Shown one piece after another: positions 9,918 to 18,201 of a stretch of DNA of 64,000 bases. The notes beneath the pieces are model-generated. The model had not been told where the DNA came from. It saw nothing but the letters and a program-made list of their open reading frames with translations, and did not search any database. Source of the DNA: SSF53 sp036170535 (GTDB lineage Bacteria > Spirochaetota > Leptospiria > Leptospirales > Leptonemataceae); contig JAVHPJ010000208.1 in the NCBI GenBank assembly GCA_036170535.1, positions 1 through 64,000 of the forward strand, given 5' to 3'. Made by a program: the position numbers and the translations under genes. How positions within the stretch are numbered: position 1 is the first letter of the stretch; every line of letters starts with the position of its first letter.

Positions 9918-10553
9918 TCAAAGAGCGCGACGGAAACGTTCGATCAGATCGGTCAGTCGCTGAAGACGCAGCGCGTAGGCCGCGCGATTCACCGCCAGGG
10001 CCGCCTGGGATTCCAGAATTGTTTCGACTTCGACAAGTCCGTTCGCCTTCAGCGTGGCCCCGGTGCTGACCAGATCGACAATGCAGTCCGCCAGACCCAG
10101 AGCCGGCGCAATCTCAATTGAGCCGTGCAGCTTGATGATCTCGCAACTTACGCCGCGCCGATACATGAAGTCCATGGCCAGCCGCGGGTATTTGGTGGCG
10201 ACGCGCAAATGGGGCTGGGCGAAAATCGATTCCGCACGCGCACTTTCCGCCGCAACTGCGAGACGACAATAACCAAAGCCGAGTTCCAGCGGCGTCGTGA
10301 GATCGTAAGCGCCCTCGGCGAGCACGTCGCGGCCAGTGATGCCGGCGTCCGCGCCGCCCTGTATCACGTAGGTTGGAACATCCTGGCTGCGCACCAATAG
10401 AATACGAAAGCGGCCGCTGCGGTCGTAGATCGCCAGCGAGCGTCCGTCGCGCGGAATGTCGAATTGAGCCAGACCGGAGCGCGCGAAAAATTCCACGCTC
10501 TCTTCGGCCAGCCGGCCAGCCGGCAATGCAATGGTAAAAACGTCGTCGTTCAC
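9918..10553 (-). CDS. hisG: ATP phosphoribosyltransferase, short form
   Basis: Catalyses the first step of histidine biosynthesis, joining ATP and PRPP. The 211-residue product lacks the C-terminal regulatory domain of the long form and therefore should need a HisZ partner, which is not in this window. Recognisable segments are IALPAGRL at the N-terminus, QGGADAGITGRDVL in the middle, and DLVSTGATLKANGL, the PRPP-binding region. The stop codon of the preceding TPR-like gene overlaps the hisG start, which suggests translational coupling. Confidence 0.93.
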   Translation of the reverse strand: MNDDVFTIALPAGRLAEESVEFFARSGLAQFDIPRDGRSLAIYDRSGRFRILLVRSQDVPTYVIQGGADAGITGRDVLAEGAYDLTTPLELGFGYCRLAVAAESARAESIFAQPHLRVATKYPRLAMDFMYRRGVSCEIIKLHGSIEIAPALGLADCIVDLVSTGATLKANGLVEVETILESQAALAVNRAAYALRLQRLTDLIERFRRAL

Positions 10554-11290
10554 GGAGCGCGGCGTTGCAACAGGAAGGCGAGCGCCGACAGTCGAATATC
10601 CTGGGAGCCCACAGTGGTTGCGGTTTTTTCCAGCACAGTCTGAATGGCCTTCACGCCGTCTTCTTTGCGGCCCATGCTGTAAAGCGCACGCCCCTGTCCG
10701 AACAACGCGAGAGTTTTGAGCGCGCCCTCGTCCGGCAAGGCGGCGTATGCGCGGCCAAACGAACTCTCCGCGGGAGCGTATTTGCCGTCCTGTTCAAAGT
10801 AGTAGCCGGCTTTGAGTAAAAAGAAGGCTTGCAGTTCGGGCTCGTCGACCAGATCCGCCAGCTGCGCGGCGGCGTCGCCAGCCTCGGCGTATTTTTCTTT
10901 CTGCGCCAGAAAATCAATGCGATACACCAGCGCACGCCGCTGCGCATTATCGCCGGTAAACTGTTTAGCGTAGTCGTCGAGCTTCTGGGCCGCCAGCAGC
11001 TCCGCTCCGGAACCGCGCTCCATAATCGGCTCGCGCATTAAGTTTTCAAAAGCCTCCAGGCTTTTGTTCTCGTACGTCTCATGCCAGATCCGATACGCGA
11101 TCAGCGCGATCAACGAGGCGCCGGCCACGCCCAGAAATACCAGAACGTATTTGATGTTCTCGCGCAGCCAGAGGGCGCTGCGCGCAACGAAGTATTCCGC
11201 GGCATTGCCTTCAAAATCCCGCAGGGGATCCAGCGCCGCTTCGCGACGAATTTCTTCGGCTTTTTCAAGAGTGCGTTTGCGACGGGCCAT
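10550..11290 (-). CDS. Membrane-anchored TPR-like protein
   Basis: A 246-residue protein with a charged N-terminal tail, one membrane helix at about residues 45-67 (YVLVFLGVAGASLIALIAYRIW), and a helical C-terminal domain with TPR-like repeats (AEAGDAAAQLADL, APAESSFGRAYAAL, LALFGQGRALYSMGRKEDGV). The layout resembles YfgM/Tol-Pal-associated TPR proteins that act at the outer face of the inner membrane, but this is inference. The start at 11290 (MARRKRT) was preferred to an upstream ATG inside rpsA. It sits between rpsA (4 bp away) and hisG (overlapping). Confidence 0.72.
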   Translation of the reverse strand: MARRKRTLEKAEEIRREAALDPLRDFEGNAAEYFVARSALWLRENIKYVLVFLGVAGASLIALIAYRIWHETYENKSLEAFENLMREPIMERGSGAELLAAQKLDDYAKQFTGDNAQRRALVYRIDFLAQKEKYAEAGDAAAQLADLVDEPELQAFFLLKAGYYFEQDGKYAPAESSFGRAYAALPDEGALKTLALFGQGRALYSMGRKEDGVKAIQTVLEKTATTVGSQDIRLSALAFLLQRRAP

Positions 11291-11294
11291 GCTG

Positions 11295-12983
11295 TTACTC
11301 GCGGTCTTTTTTAAAGAAAGCGCCCAGGCTGGACGTAGACGGACCCGCATCGCGACGCATATACTGATCCATCAGTTCGCGTTCCTGACGTTGCTGGTAA
11401 GCCTTGATCGACAGCGCAATGCGTCGATTATCCACGTCGATGCCCTGCAGAATGGTCGTCACCGCCTGGCCCGGTTTGTACGCGTCTTCCAGCTTCTGGT
11501 CGGGCTCCAACGGCAGACGCGAGATGTGCACCAGGCCCTCGAAGCCGTCGCCGATATCGACGAACAGCCCGAATGGCGCAATCCGGGCGACCTTGCCTTC
11601 GATAACGTCGCCTTTGCGATACTTGCCCTGCAGAGTCTGATACGGGCTCGGCTCAAGCTGCTTCACGCCGCAGGCGATCCGCCGCTCATGGGAATTAATT
11701 TCGAGAACTTTGTATTTAACCAGATCGCCCTTCTTGAGCATCTTGCGATCCGGATGTTCGGCCCAGGAATAATCCTTAAAGTGAATCAGGCCCTCGATGT
11801 CGTCTTTGACCTCGACAAAGGCGCCAAATTTCGTCACGGACGCGACGCGGCCTTCAAGCGCATCGCCGACGCGTACGCTGGCGATAAGATCGTCCCAGGG
11901 ATCGGGCAGCAGCTGTTTGCGGCCCAGAGAGATGCGCTTGTTTTCCGGATCAACGCCCAGCACCTGCACGTCGATGGTTTGCTCCGGCTCGACGTACTTC
12001 TTGGGATGTTTGGGACGCCTGGACCAGGTAAGTTCGGAAACGTGAATAAGTCCTTCCAGACCCTCCGCGATTTCCACAAATGCGCCGTAGTCGGTCACAG
12101 AGGTGACGCGACCGGCGATGATTGCGTCCGGGCGCAGTTCGCGACTGGCCCATTGCCAGGGATCTTCCGTCAGCTGCTTGAGACCCAGGGAGAGCCGATT
12201 GCTCTCGCGATCCATGGCGAGAATCTTAACGACTATCGTATCTTTGACTTTGAAACGCGACTTAAAGGGCGCCCATTTTTTCCAGGAGATGTCGCTTTGA
12301 TGCAGCAGTCCCTCGACGCCGCAGACTTCAACAAAGAGGCCAAAGCTGACCTTCTTGGTAATTACGCCTTCCGCTTCGTCGCCTTCCTTGTGCTTTGCGA
12401 GCAGCTCGTTCCAACGCTCGTCGTTGCGTTCTTCGATAATGCGCCGGTGGCTGACGACGGCCGAACGATGGCGATCTTTGACCTCAAGAACTTTGAAATC
12501 AATCGCCTGTCCAATTTGCAGCCGACCTTTGCGCGTTTTGAGGTCCGACTGGGAAAGCGGCATGAATAACTGCACGCCGCCGTAATCAATAATGTACCCG
12601 TGATTGAGCAGCTTCTCAACGACGCCATTCAGACTGGCGTCCGCGTTAAAGGCTTCGAGAATATTGCGCCAGGCGATGCGGCGCTCGGCTTCTTTGCGCG
12701 AAAGGCGCACCGGGCCGTCGTCGCCGCTGTGGATAACCACAACCGGGATGATGTCGCCGGCGGAAGGCGCCTCCGCGAATTCGGAGCGCGCGCAGCGTCC
12801 ATCCTGTTTGCGGCCAATGTCGAGGAAGACTTCGCGGTCATCAACGTCGATCACGCGGGCGTCGATCACTTCGCCGGCGGACAGATCGCTCTGACCGTTC
12901 ATCGCAGCGATCGCCTCCTGCATTGACTCGAGTTCTTCTTTTGCGAGATCAAAGGGAGTCGCGGCGCGCGTGCGGGTCGTCAT
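11295..12983 (-). CDS. rpsA: 30S ribosomal protein S1
   Basis: A 562-residue protein with six S1 RNA-binding repeats, roughly at residues 35-105, 120-185, 205-275, 290-360, 375-450 and 465-535. Each shows the typical pattern of a G-x-V run followed by FGAFVEV or FGLFVDI and a GLIHxS-type ending. S1 helps mRNAs with weak leaders bind the 30S subunit. Its place next to cmk is a widely conserved arrangement. A long open frame on the opposite strand is a by-product of GC-rich codon use. Confidence 0.96.
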   Translation of the reverse strand: MTTRTRAATPFDLAKEELESMQEAIAAMNGQSDLSAGEVIDARVIDVDDREVFLDIGRKQDGRCARSEFAEAPSAGDIIPVVVIHSGDDGPVRLSRKEAERRIAWRNILEAFNADASLNGVVEKLLNHGYIIDYGGVQLFMPLSQSDLKTRKGRLQIGQAIDFKVLEVKDRHRSAVVSHRRIIEERNDERWNELLAKHKEGDEAEGVITKKVSFGLFVEVCGVEGLLHQSDISWKKWAPFKSRFKVKDTIVVKILAMDRESNRLSLGLKQLTEDPWQWASRELRPDAIIAGRVTSVTDYGAFVEIAEGLEGLIHVSELTWSRRPKHPKKYVEPEQTIDVQVLGVDPENKRISLGRKQLLPDPWDDLIASVRVGDALEGRVASVTKFGAFVEVKDDIEGLIHFKDYSWAEHPDRKMLKKGDLVKYKVLEINSHERRIACGVKQLEPSPYQTLQGKYRKGDVIEGKVARIAPFGLFVDIGDGFEGLVHISRLPLEPDQKLEDAYKPGQAVTTILQGIDVDNRRIALSIKAYQQRQERELMDQYMRRDAGPSTSSLGAFFKKDRE

Positions 12984-13037
12984 ACGTCTTCTGTTAGAGC
13001 GATTCAGCCTGGGAGAAAATACAGGCTCGAGAGGGGG

Positions 13038-13733
13038 TTAGAACTGTATTTGGAGGCGGCTCAGAATCCTGTGTACGACATCATTCGGAGATAAGTGGGA
13101 TGTGTCAATCAGAATAGCGTCCGGAGCCTGCGCCAGGGCGCCAAAGGGGCGATTCCGGTCCTGTTCGTCGCGGGCCGCAATCTCGCGTTCCAGTGATTCC
13201 AGCGTGATCTGCGCGCCCTGCTTCTGGAAATCCGCCAGTCGACGCAAGGCCCGTACGTTCACGCTGGCGTCCAGATAGAACTTCGCCGGGGTTTCCGGAA
13301 AAACGACCGTGCCAATGTCGCGACCGTCGGCGACGAGCGGAGTCAGACGCGCAAAGCGGCGCAACAATTCGTTCACGACTTCCCGACAGGCGCGCGAGTC
13401 GGCGATATAGCGAATGCGCGCAGTGACGTCGGGCGTGCGAATTCGGTCGCCGACATCCTGGCCGCGCAAGCGATTCGACTGGCGCGACGCATCCAGCGCC
13501 ACTTCGACGCCGAGCGCGCCGGGATCGTAGACATAATTCCGAAGGCGTTCGCCGAACTCTTCCGGCTGATCGCCCGGCCCGACGCATTCCATCAGGGCCA
13601 GCGTCAGCGTCCTGTACATTGCACCCGAGTCCGCGTGAATATATCCCAGCCGGTCCGCCAGCATGTTGGCGACGGTGCTTTTTCCGGAACCAGCCGGACC
13701 ATCGAGGGCGATGATTGTTTTAAATTCTTCCAC
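13038..13733 (-). CDS. cmk: Cytidylate kinase
   Basis: Phosphorylates CMP and dCMP. The 231-residue product has the P-loop GPAGSGKST at residues 12-20, the CMP-binding region DSGAMYRTLTL, and LVADGRDIGTVVFPETPAKFYLDAS with the catalytic Arg/Asp pair. It lies just upstream of rpsA on the same strand with a 54-bp gap, and is 56 bp downstream of tyrA. Confidence 0.96.
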   Translation of the reverse strand: MEEFKTIIALDGPAGSGKSTVANMLADRLGYIHADSGAMYRTLTLALMECVGPGDQPEEFGERLRNYVYDPGALGVEVALDASRQSNRLRGQDVGDRIRTPDVTARIRYIADSRACREVVNELLRRFARLTPLVADGRDIGTVVFPETPAKFYLDASVNVRALRRLADFQKQGAQITLESLEREIAARDEQDRNRPFGALAQAPDAILIDTSHLSPNDVVHRILSRLQIQF

Positions 13734-13789
13734 GACGAATCCGCTTTATTGCAATCTGCCGGGCGGCGCGTGCGCAACGCCGCCTGCGC

Positions 13790-14767
13790 TCAGGCGTCCG
13801 GCGGATACCCGCACAGGAAATTGCGGGCCGTGCGCGCCGAGCGAAACCACCGATCCCACCATTCCGTTTCCAGCGGCGCCCGGTCCAGCTCGGCGATCAG
13901 ACGATCCGCGTCGTCGCGAAACCGCTCGAGCGCCGTGCGGATATTGACGCGATTCGTGGCGAGAATGTCACGCCACATTTCCGGATTAGACCCCGCAATG
14001 CGCGACATGTCCTTGAATCCCCCGCCGCTGATTGGAATCGGCGCGCGCTCAACTCCGGAATGCACGGCCGCGCGCTGGTCGGCCCAGATGGTCATCAGCC
14101 CCGAGATCAGATGAGGCGCGTGACTCAAATACGCGAGCGCCTCGTCATGAGCGGCCGGCGTCATCGCGTAAACATGCATTCCCAAACTGCGCCACAATTG
14201 CTCGATCAGCGCGGCGTCCCCCGCGCCGCCCGGCGGCGTTCCCTGCGCGCCCGCAGCCGGCGCAGCGGCCGCGTCATTTTCCGCTGCAGCAACCGGAGCG
14301 GCAGCGTGCGTCAGAATGCACAGCCGCCCTTCGTATAATTCGGCGCGCGCCGCCTGCGGGCCGCGATTTTCCGATCCGCACATCGGATGCGAGCCGACAA
14401 AGCGCAAATCCGGCCTCAGCGCAAAGGCGGCCTCCACGGCTTCGCGTGTCGACGACATGTCGGTAATCAATCCGGAGAATCCTGGCAGGCTTTGCGCCAG
14501 TTCGACGGTTGAAAGCACCGGGGCGGCGATCACCAGAAGATCAAAGCTGCTCAGGTTCAGGGCGGCCGCGTCGCGCGACGTTGCGCAGCGCAGAACCTCG
14601 TCCGCCATGCCCTGTTCACGAATGTATTCGGCGGACGACGCGCTGCGCACCACGCCCGCGATCCGCAGACTCGGATCGACCCGACGCAGGGCGAGCGCAA
14701 GGGAGGCGCCCATCATGCCCATGCCGTAGATCAAGACGGAGCGAAAAGAAGACGCGGCGGCGCTCAT
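13790..14767 (-). CDS. tyrA: Prephenate dehydrogenase
   Basis: Oxidative decarboxylation of prephenate in tyrosine synthesis. The 325-residue product starts with the Rossmann motif YGMGMMGAS (residues 14-22). It also has the catalytic-histidine region GSHPMCGSE and the helical dimerisation half with HDEALAYLSHAPHLIS. An Ala/Gly-rich insert at about residues 155-180 is unusual but does not interrupt a motif. The gene ends close to cmk and begins 1 bp after the stop of pheA, so the pair forms a Phe/Tyr branch-point unit. Confidence 0.93.
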   Translation of the reverse strand: MSAAASSFRSVLIYGMGMMGASLALALRRVDPSLRIAGVVRSASSAEYIREQGMADEVLRCATSRDAAALNLSSFDLLVIAAPVLSTVELAQSLPGFSGLITDMSSTREAVEAAFALRPDLRFVGSHPMCGSENRGPQAARAELYEGRLCILTHAAAPVAAAENDAAAAPAAGAQGTPPGGAGDAALIEQLWRSLGMHVYAMTPAAHDEALAYLSHAPHLISGLMTIWADQRAAVHSGVERAPIPISGGGFKDMSRIAGSNPEMWRDILATNRVNIRTALERFRDDADRLIAELDRAPLETEWWDRWFRSARTARNFLCGYPPDA

Positions 14768-14768
14768 G

Positions 14769-15884
14769 TCAGGGCAGATCCATCCTTGGATAAGAGCCCA
14801 GGAGTTTCAGAAACGAAGTATGATTGCTAATTTCGTCCAGGATCTCGCGTATGCGCGGCTCCTGAGCGTGACCTTCGAAATCGATGAAGAAGTGATAGTC
14901 GCCAAAGGCGCGCCGGCTGGCCCGCGACTCAATGCGCGTCAGGTTGATATTATGCCGGTCAAAGGGCGTCAGCAATCGGTATAATCCGCCCGGACGATCA
15001 TGCAGCGAGCACACGATGGACGTTTTGTCGTCGCCCGTCGGCGGAGCCTGCTCCGCACCGATCACAAAGAAGCGAGTAATGTTGTAGGATCTTTCCTGGA
15101 TGCCGGCGGCGAGGATGTTCAGGCCGTATTCTTCCGCAGCGAACTGAGACGCTATCGCCGCGCCGTCCTTGCGCTCGGCGGCCAGTTGGGCGGCGACCGT
15201 GGTGCTCGGGGTGTCCACGATCTCGACCTGCTTCATGTTGAGATTCTGCTGCAGCCACTCGCGGCATTGTTCGCGCGCCACGCGCAGCGAGTAAATGCGT
15301 CGAATGCCGGCCAGATCCTGTTGGCCGTGATGCAAGAGGTTCATGGTTACGCGCAGGTAGTGTTCGGAGTAGACCTTGAGCTCCGAATGCAGAAACATAT
15401 CAAGCGTTATGCCGATCGCGCCTTCGGTCGTATTGTCCACGGGCGCCACGCCAAAATCCGCGGCGCCGGTCGCCTCCACCGAACGAAAGACGTCCGGAAT
15501 GGAATCGACCGGCAAAGCCTTCACCGACGAACCGAAGCGAAACAAAAGCGCCTCGTGCGAGAAGGACGCGCGCGGCCCCAGATAGGCGACCGTCGGACCG
15601 CCTTCGACGGCGATTGAACCGGACATGATCTCGCGATACACGTATTGGAGGATGCGCGCGGGCATGGGCGGATTGGCGCCAAACTCGCGCTCGATCAACC
15701 GGCGGATATTCTCGTAGACTTCTTTTTCGCGTTCCGGACGAAACACCGGGCCGCCATATTTCTTTTTGATTTCGCCAATGTGGCGCGCAAACTCGGCGCG
15801 CTTCATGATCAAACGAACAATTTCGCGATCCGCTTCGTCGATGCCTGCGCGATAGCGCTGCAGCTCTTCTTCTTCCGTCGGCAT
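14769..15884 (-). CDS. pheA: Bifunctional chorismate mutase / prephenate dehydratase
   Basis: A 371-residue P-protein for phenylalanine synthesis. It has a chorismate mutase domain (residues 1 to about 85; YRAGIDEADREIVRLIMKR), a prephenate dehydratase domain (about 95-275; VAYLGPRASFSHEA, VDNTTEGAIG and the TRFFVIG catalytic Thr-Arg-Phe), and a C-terminal ACT domain (about 285-365; HDRPGGLYRLL and the LTRIESRAS Phe-binding loop) for feedback inhibition. It directly precedes tyrA. The start is the first ATG after scpB, 11 bp away. Confidence 0.95.
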   Translation of the reverse strand: MPTEEEELQRYRAGIDEADREIVRLIMKRAEFARHIGEIKKKYGGPVFRPEREKEVYENIRRLIEREFGANPPMPARILQYVYREIMSGSIAVEGGPTVAYLGPRASFSHEALLFRFGSSVKALPVDSIPDVFRSVEATGAADFGVAPVDNTTEGAIGITLDMFLHSELKVYSEHYLRVTMNLLHHGQQDLAGIRRIYSLRVAREQCREWLQQNLNMKQVEIVDTPSTTVAAQLAAERKDGAAIASQFAAEEYGLNILAAGIQERSYNITRFFVIGAEQAPPTGDDKTSIVCSLHDRPGGLYRLLTPFDRHNINLTRIESRASRRAFGDYHFFIDFEGHAQEPRIREILDEISNHTSFLKLLGSYPRMDLP

Positions 15885-15895
15885 CGGCGAATCCC

Positions 15896-16609
15896 TCAGT
15901 CGAGGTCGTCGAATTTTAATTCTTTGACGTCCTGCAACGCCGGCAGGTCGCTGAGCGAATTCAGGGCGAAGTGCGATAAGAACTGCCGCGTGGTTACGTA
16001 CAGCGTGGGCCGGCCCGGAACCGGGCGGTAGCCCTGGGGCTTGATCAACTTGCGTTGCAAAAGCTGCATCACCATGGCGCGACTGCCCACGCCGCGCACT
16101 TCGTCGATTTCCGGCAGGGTGATCGGCTGACGGTAACAGATGATAGCGAGCGTCTCAAGGGTGCTGCGCGAGAGAGTCTCGCGCTTCTGCTCGCGGAATA
16201 TGCCCTTGATGGCCTGGCTGTAGCGCTCGGAGGTGATGAACTGGTAACCGCCGGCGATTTCCCGCAGCGCGACGCCGCCGTCGCGTTCGGCGTAATCATC
16301 GGCCAGACTGTCGGCCAGAATGCGAGCGTTCACGCGATCCAGATTGCATTTGCGCGCGAGCGCGGTGACGCTCATCGGCTCCGTGCTCATAAACAGCACG
16401 GCTTCAATCAAACCCTTAAAGAACTCCTGCTCTTCCTGGGAAAGCTCGCGGTGCTCCGGCAGCACAATGTCGGCCGCGGCGCCCACGGGCGCGGCGGCAG
16501 TTTCGGGATCGGGCGCATCGGGTCCAATGCCGGGAATTTCCGCCGACGCGGTTTCCGCCAGCGGGCCGCCGTCGCTTTCCAGTTCTGTTTCGGTACGATC
16601 TTCCGCCAT
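15896..16609 (-). CDS. scpB: Segregation and condensation protein B
   Basis: Winged-helix kleisin-associated subunit of the SMC-ScpAB condensin. The 237-residue product has an acidic, low-complexity N-terminal extension of about 55 residues, then two winged-helix units with the family segments IEAVLFMSTEPMSVTALA, TLETLAIICYRQPITLPEID and VRGVGSRAMVMQLLQRKLI. The N-terminal extension is longer than usual. scpA lies upstream on the same strand across a 173-bp gap in which I see no other gene. Confidence 0.94.
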   Translation of the reverse strand: MAEDRTETELESDGGPLAETASAEIPGIGPDAPDPETAAAPVGAAADIVLPEHRELSQEEQEFFKGLIEAVLFMSTEPMSVTALARKCNLDRVNARILADSLADDYAERDGGVALREIAGGYQFITSERYSQAIKGIFREQKRETLSRSTLETLAIICYRQPITLPEIDEVRGVGSRAMVMQLLQRKLIKPQGYRPVPGRPTLYVTTRQFLSHFALNSLSDLPALQDVKELKFDDLD

Positions 16610-16782
16610 GGCGCCTTACTCTATATTTACGGCTTTCGGGCGATCCATTCTGAAATCGCCCGGGACGAACCCGGAGGTCCGGCCCGCCGGATTGTCAGGG
16701 GAACCGACCGGGCCGGATTATGTCAACTCGCTGATAATTTCGCGGTACGGCCCGCGGGCGGGCGGCCGCAGGCGGACCGGCG

Positions 16783-17658
16783 TCACCGCACCAGAATGGT
16801 TTTTTTGAAAATGCGGATTTCCGCGAAGTTCGCGCGCTGGCGAATAATAATCTCGCCCATCCGCGTAAGCTCCAGAATCGCCAGAAAGGTGGCGATCACC
16901 TCGCCGCGATTCATCCGGTCCAGATTTTCAAAGAGTTCGTCGAAAGATAATTCCTGGCTGCGCGTAAGCAACTCGCGCATGTAGTCGATTTTTTGCTCTA
17001 CGGAGAATTCTTCGAAGCGAATCTCCATGCCGCGCTCTTCGCGCTCAATCGCCTCCAGGCGATTCAGAACGGAACTGTAAGCCCGCACCAGGTCGACGAT
17101 GCTAACGTCCAGCCACTCGTTGGTTTCTCCGGACGTCTCCGGCACCAGCCCGGTTTCGCGCGTCACCATGCCCGCTGCGACGTCGTCGGCCTGACGCAGA
17201 CGATCCGCCGCCATCTGAAACTTGCGATATTCCAGCAGTTGCTGGACCAGTTCGGGCGGCAGATGGCTTTCCTCTTCCGCTTCTTCAAACCCCGGATCCG
17301 GCAAAAGGGCTTTGCTTTTGTAGTAGAGAAGCCGGGAGGCCATCATTGCAAAGCTGGAGGCGAGCTCAATCTGCAGCTCTTCGGCGCGCCGGATGAAGTC
17401 GAGGAAGTCCTGAGTGATTTGATTCAGCGTAACATCGAAGATGTCGACGCGATAGGACTCGATCAACTCCCACAGTACGTAGAGCGGACCGTGTTCCGCT
17501 TCGCCGTCCGAGTTCAGCCAGCTGACCTGAAATTGATCGAGAGGATCCGGGGCGCGTTCCAGCGTCTCGTCCGCCGGCGGCGCCGCGGCGTCGGCCGCCC
17601 CGGCCGGGACGCCCTCAGGCGCAACAACGCCGTCGTTGGTGTTATCCGGATCAGAAAT
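16783..17658 (-). CDS. scpA: Segregation and condensation protein A, probable ATT start
   Basis: Kleisin of the SMC-ScpAB condensin. The first in-frame ATG (17466) would remove the conserved N-terminal SMC-binding region. Reading upstream in frame gives HGPLYVLWELIESYRVDIFDV, equivalent to the family pattern FEGPLDLLLHLI...DI.DI, so the real start must be further up. No ATG, GTG or TTG occurs in frame between that region and the upstream TAA. An ATT at 17656-17658 is preceded 7 nt upstream by GGAG. Using it gives 291 residues with an Ala/Pro/Asp-rich lead of about 45. The C-terminal winged helix (RGEVIATFLAILELTRMGEI) is intact. A sequencing frameshift is the alternative explanation. Confidence 0.82.
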   Translation of the reverse strand: MSDPDNTNDGVVAPEGVPAGAADAAAPPADETLERAPDPLDQFQVSWLNSDGEAEHGPLYVLWELIESYRVDIFDVTLNQITQDFLDFIRRAEELQIELASSFAMMASRLLYYKSKALLPDPGFEEAEEESHLPPELVQQLLEYRKFQMAADRLRQADDVAAGMVTRETGLVPETSGETNEWLDVSIVDLVRAYSSVLNRLEAIEREERGMEIRFEEFSVEQKIDYMRELLTRSQELSFDELFENLDRMNRGEVIATFLAILELTRMGEIIIRQRANFAEIRIFKKTILVR

Positions 17659-17711
17659 GGTCGGTCTCCACGGCAGCGAAGCCGATTTTTATGCGCAAGG
17701 ACGCAAGCAGT

Positions 17712-18071
17712 TCAAGCTAGCGCTTTGGCGGCGGCCTGTTGCAGACGCTCCGGCGGGAACGGCTTCACGACAAAGTCTTTCACGCCCATCTTGATAGCGC
17801 GCGCGAGCAGATCTTCCTGACCGAGCGCCGTGACCATTATGATGCGCGCGGACCCGTCTTTTTTGAGGATCTCGCCGGCCGCTTCCAGACCGTCCTTTTC
17901 ACGCATGGTAATATCCATGGTGACGAGGTCGGGCTTGAGGTCGCCGAAGAGTTTCACGGCCTGCACGCCGTTTTCAGCCTCGCCCACAATTTCGTGACCG
18001 GCCGAGGTCAGCGCGTCCTTTACCAGGGTGCGCATGAATTTCGCATCATCAACTACCAGTACACGAGCCAC
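17712..18071 (-). CDS. cheY: CheY-type single-domain response regulator
   Basis: A 119-residue receiver domain with no output domain. The acidic pocket is at Asp8/Asp9, the phospho-acceptor is Asp53 (TMDITM), the switch residue Thr81 (MVTALG) and the conserved Lys103 (VVKPF). It would carry the signal from CheA to the flagellar motor switch. Translation starts at GTG (18071) with GGAG nine bases upstream. A good promoter-like sequence lies 45 bp upstream, so it may be transcribed separately from cheB. Confidence 0.93.
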   Translation of the reverse strand: MARVLVVDDAKFMRTLVKDALTSAGHEIVGEAENGVQAVKLFGDLKPDLVTMDITMREKDGLEAAGEILKKDGSARIIMVTALGQEDLLARAIKMGVKDFVVKPFPPERLQQAAAKALA

Positions 18072-18115
18072 AGAGCTACTCCATCTTTCCGGCCGAATTT
18101 CAAGCCTGTCTTAAA

Positions 18116-18144
18116 ATAATACAATATATTCTCGACGATTGCAA
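18116..18144 (-). promoter_or_regulatory. Sigma70-like promoter for cheY
   Basis: On the minus strand: TTGCAA (complement of 18139-18144), a 17-nt spacer, then TATTAT (complement of 18116-18121), in an AT-rich island within GC-rich sequence and 45 bp upstream of the cheY start codon. A 10-bp palindrome, CTCTCGAGAG (18150-18159), lies just upstream of the -35 box. Confidence 0.55.
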
Positions 18145-18201
18145 GCCCTCTCTCGAGAGCCGACCATCCCGCGCCGTCCGCGAACGCCCAAACCGTCCGA
18201 C

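Noticed and set aside
11064..12569. A 501-codon plus-strand open frame opposite rpsA
   Set aside because: It is fully antisense to six recognisable S1 repeats, and its own translation shows no family pattern.
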